From assembly GCA_964638815.1 (NCBI GenBank), contig CAZXBB010000302.1:1-38783 (forward strand): 38,783 nucleotides of DNA, in the 5' to 3' direction. Below the pieces are notes generated by a model. That model searched no databases, was not told the DNA's origin, and was given only the letters and a program-made list of their open reading frames with translations. Made by a program: the position numbers and the translations under genes. This DNA comes from CAZXBB01 sp964638815 (lineage in GTDB: Bacteria > Planctomycetota > Phycisphaerae > Phycisphaerales > SM1A02). This document shows, piece by piece, positions 26,803-33,771 of this stretch (position 1 is the stretch's first letter; each line of letters opens with the position of its first letter).

Positions 26803-27864
26803 TCAGTTCGTCGACTCCGGCGCCGGGGGCAGGGCCTTGACGTGGGCGTGGATCGGAACACCGTTGACGGTTCCTTCGACGCGGTCCTTCGTCATCTTCA
26901 CGCCCTTGACGTCGTGCATCTGACCACGGGGCGAGATGGCCTTGACGCCATAGAACTGGCCGCGCGGCCCGATCGCCTTGATGTGGATGATGTTGTCGGA
27001 GCGATCGACGCCCTTGACGTCGAGGATGCCGCCTTCCGGCGTGAGGGCCTTGACGTCGAAGATGGTCCCGTCGGGCCCGATGGCCTTGACCGGCGCGTAG
27101 GCGTCATCACTCACCAGGATCTTGACCGGCAACTCCTTGCCGCCGACGAACGCCTTGACGTCCATGAGATGCACGCTTCCGGCTTCCTCGATGGCCTTGA
27201 CGTCGTATACGTTGTGCTCCGCGTCCATGGCCTTCACGTCGAGGAGCCTGCCGTCGGGGTGAACGGCCTTCACGTGCCAGATGTACTCCCCGAACCCGAC
27301 GCCGGCCTGGGGCAGCGCCTTGACGTGCGCGTGGACGGCCACACCGCTGACCATCGCCTCCGTGCGATCCTCGGTCAGCTTGACGCCCTTGATGTCGTGG
27401 AACCGCCCCTCGGGCGAGATCGCCTTCACGCCGTAGAAGACGCCCGGTCCGGCGATCGCCTTGATGTCGATGATATTCCCGGCCCGGTTGACGCCCTTGA
27501 CGTCCAGGATCTTGCCGTCCGGCGCAAGCGCCTTGATGTCATAAATGGTCCCATCCTTCGCGATCGCCTTCACCGGCGCGAACGCGTCGTCACTCACCAG
27601 GATCTTGACGGGCAGCTTCTGCGTGCCGAACAACGCTCGGACGTCCATGACCTGGAGATTGCCGTCGATCTCGAATGCCTTGACGTCGTGGATCGTCCCG
27701 TCGCTCTCGATCGCCTTCACGTCCAGGAACATGCCCCCGGGGTGGACGGCCTTCACGTGCCAGATCTTCTCTTGCGCAGGACTCTGTGCCTCAATCGGCG
27801 CCGTCCCCAGCAGCAGGACGGCCAGGCCGACCACCGCGCATCCAAGCCTCTTGCTCCGCGTCAT
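26803..27864 (-). CDS. secreted VKA-repeat protein (two tandem ~150-residue blocks)
   Basis: This 353-residue exported protein has a signal peptide (MTRSKRLGCAVVGLAVLLLG to IEAQS). The mature protein is almost entirely a short repeat of 10-15 residues centred on hVKAh, for example HPGGMFLDVKAI, SDGTIHDVKAF and PDGKILDVKGV. Two larger blocks, about 34-185 and 195-346, are close copies: each starts IWHVKAVHP, contains LPVKILVSDDA in the middle and ends VHAHVKALP. This implies an internal duplication of a beta-solenoid or propeller-like unit. GGAGGA lies upstream of the ATG at 27864; the longer frame to 27918 is less likely. I know no function for it; the regular Lys-Ala positions suggest a structural or binding face. 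Confidence 0.75.
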   Translation of the reverse strand: MTRSKRLGCAVVGLAVLLLGTAPIEAQSPAQEKIWHVKAVHPGGMFLDVKAIESDGTIHDVKAFEIDGNLQVMDVRALFGTQKLPVKILVSDDAFAPVKAIAKDGTIYDIKALAPDGKILDVKGVNRAGNIIDIKAIAGPGVFYGVKAISPEGRFHDIKGVKLTEDRTEAMVSGVAVHAHVKALPQAGVGFGEYIWHVKAVHPDGRLLDVKAMDAEHNVYDVKAIEEAGSVHLMDVKAFVGGKELPVKILVSDDAYAPVKAIGPDGTIFDVKALTPEGGILDVKGVDRSDNIIHIKAIGPRGQFYGVKAISPRGQMHDVKGVKMTKDRVEGTVNGVPIHAHVKALPPAPESTN

Positions 27865-28129
27865 GACTCGCGTTCCTCCGATAGAGCGCTCCACGGTTCC
27901 GGACGCCGAAGCCGGCACGAGCCGACCGGCACACCGGAGGGGACGAGGAGCTCATGTGACCGTGACCGACTCCAGAATCAAACGGCCAATGTACTCGCGC
28001 GCGTCGGCCTCCACCACCGGGGAAAGTGCCCCGTACTTGACAGCGTGTTCGTGATCGGTGGATGCTACGCCGGGTGGGGGGACGCGTTCGCTCTCTGCCC
28101 GCCCCGGAGGGCATGAAGGGAGGCAGGAC
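27865..28129. other. 265-bp gap between divergent genes
   Basis: No clear gene. It must contain the promoters of the VKA-repeat gene (minus) and the mini-protein (plus). On the minus strand about 28070-27955, one frame reads HAVKYGALSPVVEADAREY and IGRLILESVTVT before a TGA, which resembles a protein end and may be a remnant; there is no start. Confidence 0.3.
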
Positions 28130-28327
28130 GTGGGACTCTTCTGGGATCTCATCCAGCAGAGCCAGATATCCGAGCAGCGATCCCGGGGCGCCTCGCTCGA
28201 GGCGAGGATCGCGAGCCTGGAGGACCGGCTCGGGCAAACACAGCAGATCGTGGAAACGTTGCTGCAGCGGCTGGAGACGCTCGTCGGCGAGGACATCGAT
28301 CGCGACGGTCGCATCGGCGAATCGTGA
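28130..28327 (+). CDS. small coiled-coil protein (65 aa)
   Basis: The GTG at 28130 follows GGGAGG at 7 nt. The product begins VGLFWDLIQQSQISEQ and continues as one long amphipathic helix (LEARIASLEDRLGQTQQIVE, then TLLQRLETLVG), likely a coiled coil. It ends with DIDRDGRIGES, which resembles half an EF-hand loop. I recall similar small planctomycete proteins starting MGLFWDLxQQSQI, without a known role. The TGA at 28325-28327 is followed at once by a MITE fragment, so the 3' flank has been replaced. Confidence 0.6.
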   Translation: MGLFWDLIQQSQISEQRSRGASLEARIASLEDRLGQTQQIVETLLQRLETLVGEDIDRDGRIGES

Positions 28328-28426
28328 TCCCGGCGCGGCCGGTTCGGCACGCGGTACCTGTGGCCACTTATGCCGGGGCGTCGGCGCTGGGTTCGGGGGC
28401 TTCGTCACTAATCAGGACGCGGCCCC
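28328..28426 (+). mobile_element. MITE-like repeat, copy 3 (right ~100 bp)
   Basis: It runs from TCCCGGCGCGGCC through the GGTTCGGCACGCGGTACCTG and GGGGCGTCGGCGCTG segments to the right inverted repeat at 28405-28426 (TCACTAATCAGGACGCGGCC then CC). It starts directly after a stop codon and ends 14 bp before a dockerin-gene remnant. Confidence 0.78.
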
Positions 28427-28439
28427 GGCCCCTCCTGCA

Positions 28440-28622
28440 AGGAGATCCGGGACGCCGAGGCCCGCGCCGTCCCCGGCGGCTGCGAGCTGTGGCTGGCGTG
28501 CGCGAGCCGCGGCATCGCCGTGCTCACCGTGGACGGCCCCCGGCGACATCGACGGCGACCTCGACGTGGACGGCGACGTGGACTTCGCCGACCTGCTGCT
28601 GCTGCTCGCGAACTGGAGCTGA
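28440..28622 (+). pseudogene. remnant of a dockerin-tailed gene (frameshifted C-terminus)
   Basis: The first ~33 codons read EIRDAEARAVPGGCELWLAC and ASRGIAVLTVDGP in one frame. Near 28535 the sense moves to another frame, reading PGDIDGDLDVDGDVDFADLL and LLLANWS before the TGA at 28622. That second part is a dockerin loop of the same type as the secreted genes upstream, here ending NWS instead of WGxC. There is no start codon, and the left edge lies next to a MITE right end, so the 5' part is lost. Confidence 0.55.
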
Positions 28623-28728
28623 AGCGGCGCAGAAGAAGGGGCCGCGCGGCAGTCGTGACCGTCGTGAGCATGGCGATACATGTCGACTCAGTACGTCAGT
28701 ACTGGCACGAGAGGGCGACGTTGTTCAT

Positions 28729-29187
28729 TCATGACTCCAGTGGCTCCATGCCCATCAACGCGCGGATGTACATCACCTGGCCGATGTGGTACGTGTCGTG
28801 GAACAGCAGGTAGCGCAGATCGAGTTCCGGTGTCGGACTCGCGGGCGTCTCGGGATCGTCCATCACGGCGCGCGCTCTCGCGTGACTCTCGACGAACCGG
28901 TAGACCGTCTGGCGCCACGCTGCTTCGCTTTGGTCTTCGGGGTCCTGCCAGCTCTTGCGATCGAGTTCAGTGGCGGTCGCCGGAGCGCCGCCTCGGGTCC
29001 GATGGACGAGGTAGTCCCGCCAGAAGATCATGTGATTGACGAGTTGCCAGATCGAGTGGCGATCGGGCGCCGGCTTCCACGCGGCCTGCTCGGCCGTGAG
29101 CCCATCGACCGCGCGGCGCCACGCGGCCCACCAGACGCCTTCATCGAAGGCTTCGTCCCACCATTGCACCAGCTCGCGGCGGTCCAT
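28729..29187 (-). CDS. DinB family protein
   Basis: This 152-residue protein forms the four-helix DinB/YfiT-like fold, a metal-binding superfamily that includes thiol transferases. The likely metal ligands are His52 (QLVNHMIFW), His130 and His134 (FHDTYHIGQV). WWDEAFDEGVWWAAWRRAVDGL and WKPAPDRHSIWQ are typical of the N-terminal helices. The ATG at 29187 has AGGAG about 10 nt upstream, which lies inside the end of the upstream EEP gene. The substrate is unknown. Its 5' 160 bp are also read in another frame by the upstream gene, which appears to have lost its stop. Confidence 0.87.
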   Translation of the reverse strand: MDRRELVQWWDEAFDEGVWWAAWRRAVDGLTAEQAAWKPAPDRHSIWQLVNHMIFWRDYLVHRTRGGAPATATELDRKSWQDPEDQSEAAWRQTVYRFVESHARARAVMDDPETPASPTPELDLRYLLFHDTYHIGQVMYIRALMGMEPLES

Positions 29188-29990
29188 GACGATTGCTCCT
29201 GCCAGGTGATCGTTGCGATGGCGGGCCGATGGTCAGACGCGACGCGCTCGTCGATGACCGTGACGACGCCGGTCGGTTCGTCGGGCGCTCCCTCGGCGCG
29301 CTTCACGTAGACCATATCGATCTCGCGTTCGGGCCGGGGCGAGGGGAACGTGAACGCCCGGCCGGGGATTTTCGGGATCCGCGTCCACGCCCGATCGAGG
29401 AGCTCGATCGTTCGCGAGCCGGGGACGTCGTTGAAGTCGCCGGCGATGACGATCGGGAGCGTGTCGTGCGCGAGCGCGGCGACCATCGCTTGGGCCTGGG
29501 CGAATCGCGAAGCGTCGTCGTCAAGCCAGTCGAAGTGTACGCCCACGAGGACGAACGGCGCCTCCGGGCGGTCGATCGACGCGAGCAACGCCGTGCGCGG
29601 CTCGTGCCGTCCGGGCGGAAGCTCGATGACGCGCGACGAAGCGATGGGGTGACGCGAGAGCACGGCCATGCCGTACTGACCGCCGTCGTAATCCATGAAT
29701 CGCCCGTACGCATGATGCTCGAGACCGGTGAGCGTTGCGAGCACCGCGGCCTGATCGACGCCGCCGGTGCGGTTGGTGTTCAGATCGACTTCCTGAATCG
29801 CGACGGCATCCGGCTGTGCGTTGACGATAACCGCGGCGATCCTCGCGAGGTCGATGACCCCGTCCAATCCCTCACCGTGGTGGATGTTGTAGGTCATGAC
29901 GCGCAGCGGTGTCGGCGCGTGCGGTGACACGCAGCCGCCGAGCAGGGACACCAATGCAGCCAGTACGACGGCGGCGCCGCGGATCGACAT
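29028..29990 (-). CDS. endonuclease/exonuclease/phosphatase family lipoprotein (with abnormal C-terminal extension)
   Basis: This 320-residue protein has a lipoprotein signal (MSIRGAAVVLAALVSLLGGC, lipobox LGGC, Cys20). The EEP fold is clear: VMTYNIHHG (31-39), IQEVDL with Glu67, GVHFDW with His152, AGDFNDVP with Asp185 and Asn187, EIDMVYV with Asp225 and ASDHRP with Asp253-His254. The natural end is expected soon after ATITW (about residue 263). Instead the frame runs on for 57 residues rich in Arg, Ser and Pro across the DinB gene, so the stop codon was probably lost. A phosphodiesterase or nuclease role outside the inner membrane is plausible from family and signal. The start at 29990 is chosen for the signal peptide; an upstream ATG at 30047 exists. 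Confidence 0.85.
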   Translation of the reverse strand: MSIRGAAVVLAALVSLLGGCVSPHAPTPLRVMTYNIHHGEGLDGVIDLARIAAVIVNAQPDAVAIQEVDLNTNRTGGVDQAAVLATLTGLEHHAYGRFMDYDGGQYGMAVLSRHPIASSRVIELPPGRHEPRTALLASIDRPEAPFVLVGVHFDWLDDDASRFAQAQAMVAALAHDTLPIVIAGDFNDVPGSRTIELLDRAWTRIPKIPGRAFTFPSPRPEREIDMVYVKRAEGAPDEPTGVVTVIDERVASDHRPAIATITWQEQSSWTAASWCNGGTKPSMKASGGPRGAARSMGSRPSRPRGSRRPIATRSGNSSIT

Positions 29991-30170
29991 CAGGCGTTTC
30001 GACTGCACGCGAAGTGACACCACAGCAAGCCTCGAACGTGCGACCACGCGTTCGGATCGTCCGCCGGACGGTTCGCTTCATGCCTCATGCGCGTTAGAGT
30101 CGTTCATGTTCGGGCCGGCAATTGCTGGAAGAATCAGAGCAAGCGGATTCTACGGGTTCTCGTCGTTCTG

Positions 30171-30686
30171 TCATTCTCTCGGCCGCAGGCGTGCCCTGTA
30201 CACCGCTGCGTCACGTGCAGTGAAGCAGCAACAGATGATCGTTCCCGGCTGGCGTGCGGCGCCGAGCCACGCTTGCAACGTGCGTACCGCGATGTCGGTG
30301 GCCTCCTCGAGCGGGTAGCCGAAGATTCCCGTGCTGATGCACGGGAACGCGATCGACCGCACGCCGTGCTCTTCCGCGAGCTCCAGGCTGCGCTGGTAGC
30401 AGGACTCCAGGAGCCCGGCCTCGTCCGCGCCGCCGCCGTGGTACACCGGGCCGACGCAATGAATCACGTGCTTCGCCGGTAGCTCGTAGCCGGGCGTGAT
30501 CCGCGCGTCGCCCGTCTCGCACGGACCGGCCGCGACACACGCGCTCGCCAGCTCGGGGCCCGCCGCAGCGTGAATCGCGCCGCACACGCCACCGCCCGGT
30601 GAGAGCGACTCGTTTGCGGCGTTGACGATCGCATCCACTTCGAGCGTGGTGATGTCGCCTTCGACGATGTTCAGGCCCGTGTTCAT
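30171..30686 (-). CDS. macrodomain protein (ADP-ribose-binding, MacroD/YmdB-like)
   Basis: This 171-residue single macrodomain binds ADP-ribose by family and may remove it or its acetyl form. The markers are IVEGDITTLEVDAIVNAAN (Asp11, Asn22, Asn25), the glycine loop SPGGGVCGAIHAAAG (28-42), and GVRSIAFPCISTGIFGYP (108-125). At position 35, where YmdB-type hydrolases have the catalytic Asp in GGGVDGAIH, this protein has Cys. Variants with Cys are known to me, but they may differ in activity. The start at the ATG 30686 fits the family; the longer frame back to 31130 runs through a MITE copy and a permease fragment and is not credible. No good ribosome site is visible. Confidence 0.85.
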   Translation of the reverse strand: MNTGLNIVEGDITTLEVDAIVNAANESLSPGGGVCGAIHAAAGPELASACVAAGPCETGDARITPGYELPAKHVIHCVGPVYHGGGADEAGLLESCYQRSLELAEEHGVRSIAFPCISTGIFGYPLEEATDIAVRTLQAWLGAARQPGTIICCCFTARDAAVYRARLRPRE

Positions 30687-30766
30687 CGACCGCGGGTGGA
30701 TTCTACAACCCGCTGGCGAGATGTGCGTGGCCATGTGCGAGTGCGAGTGTGCGTGCGTGCCATGTT

Positions 30767-30867
30767 CGTGCCCCACGGCGCTCGAGGGACAGGTCATCTC
30801 CCCGATGGTCCATGGACGGCGGCGGCTGCTCAATCCGATCGTCGTCTTCGTCGGGCTCGTTTTCTCA
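30767..30867 (+). pseudogene. partial duplicate of AI-2E permease gene
   Basis: This ~100-bp stretch is a close copy of 32241-32342 inside the permease gene downstream. In frame it reads TALEGQVISPMVHGRRRLLN and PIVVFVGLVF against TALEGQVITPMIHGRRLLLN and PIVVFVGLVF in the full gene. Both ends are abrupt, and the right end is followed immediately by MITE copy 4. Confidence 0.75.
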
Positions 30868-31148
30868 GGATCGATCTGGGGCCGCGTCCTGATTAGTGAT
30901 TGGCGCTCCGGCCGCGGAATCACCGGCGTCTCGCGGGCCGTTCGCCGTGAGGCGGTTGCCGGCAGCGACCCGGCAGGTGATCGCGAGCGGCAGGTGGTCG
31001 CGGGTATCCGGCTCGACTTGCTGGCGCGATCGCAGTGAGTTGCTGACGTTCGCGGCGGGGCCGGTTCGGCACGCGGTGCCTGTGGCCACTTATGCCGGGG
31101 CGTCGGCGCTGTGTTCGGGGGCTTCGTCACGAATCAGGACGCGGCCCC
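30868..31148 (+). mobile_element. MITE-like repeat, copy 4 (complete)
   Basis: This is the best full copy. The left inverted repeat lies at 30878-30899 (GGGGCCGCGTCCTGATTAG then TGA) and the right at 31127-31148; the two are reverse complements at all but one of 22 positions. Between them are about 227 bp with no convincing gene. The 10 bp GGATCGATCT before the left repeat is shared by most copies and may belong to the element. The element ends 140 bp before the AI-2E permease start. Confidence 0.82.
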
Positions 31149-31158
31149 GGACGCTCCC

Positions 31159-31177
31159 CTAATCAGGACGCGGCCCC
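31159..31177 (+). repeat. extra right terminal repeat of the MITE family
   Basis: CTAATCAGGACGCGGCCCC repeats the right end of copy 4 only 11 bp further on. It may be the scar of a second insertion or excision at the same place. Confidence 0.65.
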
Positions 31178-31287
31178 GGCCCCTCCCCCGCTTTTCCCCT
31201 AGAATCGTCCGCCCCTCGAGGCGAGGGCACCATGCCCCCGGGTCGGAACCCAGGACGGTGCGCGCACGCTCGCACTCGTGGGGCGGA

Positions 31288-32460
31288 ATGACAGAGCCGA
31301 CGCAAGAACCTGTTCAAGGTGACTCGACGCCGGACGGCACGACCGGGCCGGTTCGCCAGAGCGACGTCAGCAGCCAGGATGGAGCGCGCGCCGATCTGCC
31401 GGTGCGCCGGCGCGTGCAACCCTCGACGCTCATCCTCGCCGCACTGCTCACTATGGCATCGTTCTGGGCACTCGCGGCCGCCCGCTCCATCGCGATCCCC
31501 TGCGTGTTGGCCATCCTGCTGCACGTCATGCTCGGACCGATCGTCGTGTGGCTCGGTCGGGTGTACATACCGCGCGTCATCGCGGCCGCGATGGTGATTC
31601 TCGTGGTCGTCGGCGTGCTGTTCGTGGGGCTGGCGTACGCCGCCGAGCCCGCCCAGGTGTGGGTCACGCGGCTCCCGAACACCGTGCGCAGGATCGAGTT
31701 CGAGCTTCGCGATCTCAAGCGTCCCATCCAGGCGATCAACGAAGCCTCCAAGGAAGTCGAGGCCCTCGCCGGCGTCGATGACGAAACCTCCGTCAAGGTG
31801 AAGGTCGAGGACGCGCCGACGCTGACGAGCGCGCTTTTCGACAACGCGCGCGGCTTCGTGCTCGGGTTCCTGCTCACGGCGTTTTTTCTGTTCTTCCTCC
31901 TCGCCTACGGCGATATGCTCTTGCGCAAGGTCGTCAAGGTAGCGCCGCTGTACAGAGAGAAGCAAATGGTCCTGGAGATCGTGGGCGAGGTTCAGTCCGA
32001 CGTGTCGCGCTACGTCATGACGACCACCGCGATCAATCTGGCGCTCGGCGGCGCGATCGCGCTCGCCATGCACCTCCTGGAGATGCCGAATCCGCTCCTG
32101 TGGGGATTGATGGCAGCGCTGCTCAATTTCATGCCTTACATCGGAGCGATCGTGGGGATCGCCGTGGTCTGGCTCGCCGCGGTCGCCGCCGTCGACGCGG
32201 TCGACGCGCCCGGGCGTCCGTTCGTCGTCGCCGGCACCTACTTCGTGCTCACGGCGCTCGAGGGACAGGTCATCACCCCGATGATCCACGGTCGGCGGCT
32301 GCTGCTCAATCCGATCGTCGTCTTCGTCGGGCTCGTCTTCTGGGGATGGTTGTGGGGCGTGCCCGGCGCGCTCCTCGCCGTCCCGATCCTCGCCGTCACG
32401 AAGATCGTCTGCGATCGTCTCCCGTCGCTCGCGCCCGTCGGCGAGCTGCTCGGGCGCTGA
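31288..32460 (+). CDS. AI-2E family transporter (permease)
   Basis: This 390-residue polytopic inner-membrane protein matches the AI-2E/PerM exporter family. Seven or eight hydrophobic helices are visible: LILAALLTMASFWALAAA, VLAILLHVMLGPIVVWLG, AAMVILVVVGVLFVGLAYA near the start; FVLGFLLTAFFLFFLLAYGD in the middle; then NLALGGAIALAMHLL, LMAALLNFMPYIGAIVGIAV and NPIVVFVGLVFWGWLWGVPG. The LNFxPYIG and EGQVITPMIxGRRLLLNP motifs are family hallmarks. The first ~45 residues are polar and probably cytoplasmic. The ATG at 31288 has a modest GGGCGG upstream; the frame is open back into the MITE. The substrate cannot be told from sequence. A 100-bp copy of its late region lies at 30767. Confidence 0.9.
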   Translation: MTEPTQEPVQGDSTPDGTTGPVRQSDVSSQDGARADLPVRRRVQPSTLILAALLTMASFWALAAARSIAIPCVLAILLHVMLGPIVVWLGRVYIPRVIAAAMVILVVVGVLFVGLAYAAEPAQVWVTRLPNTVRRIEFELRDLKRPIQAINEASKEVEALAGVDDETSVKVKVEDAPTLTSALFDNARGFVLGFLLTAFFLFFLLAYGDMLLRKVVKVAPLYREKQMVLEIVGEVQSDVSRYVMTTTAINLALGGAIALAMHLLEMPNPLLWGLMAALLNFMPYIGAIVGIAVVWLAAVAAVDAVDAPGRPFVVAGTYFVLTALEGQVITPMIHGRRLLLNPIVVFVGLVFWGWLWGVPGALLAVPILAVTKIVCDRLPSLAPVGELLGR

Positions 32461-32487
32461 CGCGCTAATCCGCACTGAATCCGCCGT

Positions 32488-32913
32488 TCATTCCACGCTG
32501 TCGAGGAACGCCGCGATCGTGCGCGCGAAGTCGTCGAAGTCAGCCAATCCCGAAGTCAACTCGTCGAAGAGGCGTCCATGGTCCACCGTGAGGTAGTCGT
32601 GGACGAGGATGTTACGAAGGCCGGCTGCTCCCGCGAGGCGCTCGACGAGCGCGGCCGGGACGATGCCTGCCCGGCCAAGCTCTGGGACAACGTCCTCGTA
32701 TCGCGTCGGTCGAGAGAGGCCGCGGTCGGCGATGAGGTGTGTGCCGATGTCAAGGACGGCCTGGATCGCGAGTTGGAGACACCGCTCGGCCTTGAGGAAG
32801 ACGTCCTCGTCCGTCGTGAAACGCTCGCGGCCAGTCTCGATCGCGGCTCGCAGGCGCCTCGCGTTTTCACGCAGTGCTGCGAGGCGATGGAAGACCACTT
32901 CTCGATCAACCAT
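32488..32913 (-). CDS. hepT: HepT-like HEPN toxin (module 1)
   Basis: This 141-residue helical protein belongs to the HEPN/DUF86 group. The motif RNILVHDY (Arg100, His105, Tyr107) fits RX4HXY exactly; Arg and His form the ribonuclease site in this family, and in characterised pairs the Tyr is AMPylated by the MNT partner. It overlaps the upstream MntA-like gene by 8 bp, the usual antitoxin-first arrangement, so they are co-transcribed and translationally coupled. The ATG at 32913 starts MVDREVVFHRLAALRENARR, a typical beginning. Expected role: an RNase toxin kept inactive by its partner. Confidence 0.88.
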   Translation of the reverse strand: MVDREVVFHRLAALRENARRLRAAIETGRERFTTDEDVFLKAERCLQLAIQAVLDIGTHLIADRGLSRPTRYEDVVPELGRAGIVPAALVERLAGAAGLRNILVHDYLTVDHGRLFDELTSGLADFDDFARTIAAFLDSVE

Positions 32914-33322
32914 AGAAGCGGCCCTCCCGGATGGACCGCGCGAACGTCCGATCGTATGAGCGGCGAAGGTACGCGGTGTCGAGATCCCTTCGCATGGCGT
33001 CGATCTCGAAGCGGACGCGGACGTCGTCGTCGCGGCAGAGGAGCACCTCGCTCTCACGCAGCACGCGTGCGGCCAATGCGGGCGACGCGTCGTCGAGCAA
33101 AATGACGTCCACCGGCTTATCGGCCGCCCGGGCGAGCTGCTCGGTGAGGACGGCCCGGGCACGGAGCGGGTTCGCCGGTGCTTCGCCCCACAGGACGGCG
33201 ATGTCCACGTCGCTGAGGGGCGACCCATTGCCGCGGGCGGAAGAGCCGAAGAGATACGCGACGACGATCTCGTCATGTGCCGCCAGGCACGCCACGATCC
33301 GTTGTCTTGCGACCCGCGTCAT
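32906..33322 (-). CDS. mntA: MntA-like minimal nucleotidyltransferase antitoxin (module 1)
   Basis: This 138-residue nucleotidyltransferase-fold protein has the active-site signature GSX10DXD: Gly26-Ser27 and Asp38-Val-Asp40 in LFGSSARGNGSPLSDVDIAV. Family members add AMP to the Tyr of the HEPN partner and so neutralise it. The C-terminal part (VRVRFEIDAMRRDLDTAYLR) is typical of the larger MntA subgroup. It starts at the ATG at 33322 and is followed directly by HepT. MITE copy 5 lies about 125 bp upstream, close enough to affect the promoter region. Confidence 0.88.
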   Translation of the reverse strand: MTRVARQRIVACLAAHDEIVVAYLFGSSARGNGSPLSDVDIAVLWGEAPANPLRARAVLTEQLARAADKPVDVILLDDASPALAARVLRESEVLLCRDDDVRVRFEIDAMRRDLDTAYLRRSYDRTFARSIREGRFYG

Positions 33323-33447
33323 GCCCGGATGATACGCGGAGATGGGGCGTCGCCTCTTCGGTCGCCGCCCGAGTCGTTCGCCTGGCTCCGGCGTTGGCGG
33401 GATGCGCCGACCACCGTCTGGCCCGTTCGCAGGCTAGCCAGTCGCAG

Positions 33448-33640
33448 GGATCGATATGGGGCCGCGTCCTGATTAGTGATGATCGCTCCGGCCGCGGAAT
33501 CACCGGCGTCTCGCGGGCCGTTCGCCGTGCAAGGCGGTTGCCGGCAGCGACCCGCAGGTGATCGCGAGTATCCGGATCGACTTGCTGGAGCGATCGCAGT
33601 GAGTTGCTGACGTCCCCGGCGCGGCCGGTTCGGCACGCGG
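33448..33640 (+). mobile_element. MITE-like repeat, copy 5 (right end missing)
   Basis: GGATCGATATGG leads into the left inverted repeat at 33458. The copy is collinear with copy 4 to GGTTCGGCACGCGG at 33640, then stops and is joined to an attC-like element. The 26 bp before and into this copy (33430-33455) are identical to those at copy 7. Confidence 0.8.
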
Positions 33641-33727
33641 CCGGCCCAATCCGGCTACCATTCCGACGTCCTCTCTACGCGCGAATGGTCGCCCCCGGCG
33701 GCCCGCCCCCTGAGCCTGGTCGTTAGC
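33641..33727 (+). other. attC-like cassette boundary A (truncated on the left)
   Basis: This ~87-bp element is shared with 34666-34752: GGCCCAATCCGGCTACCATT, an inner inverted repeat ACCATT/AATGGT, then GCCCGCCCCCTGAG and CCTGGTCGTTAG (33702-33726). The GTTAG end lies 12 nt before the first ATG of the next gene. The right half resembles L'-R' of integron attC sites. The expected left half is absent because MITE copy 5 abuts here. Confidence 0.4.
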
Positions 33728-33738
33728 GACCTTGACCC

Positions 33739-33771
33739 ATGCGCGACTGGCACGGTCCTCGGAGCTACTGA
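33739..33771 (+). CDS. possible 10-codon leader peptide
   Basis: ATG at 33739 opens MRDWHGPRSY and stops at TGA 33769-33771, which shares its last base with the ATG of the next gene (TGATG). This could couple translation. It has no ribosome site of its own and may be chance. Confidence 0.25.
   Translation: MRDWHGPRSY

Noticed and set aside
30687..31130. N-terminal extension of the macrodomain gene with a His-rich stretch
   Set aside because: It is read through the permease fragment and MITE copy 4 on the wrong strand; the macrodomain begins normally at 30686.
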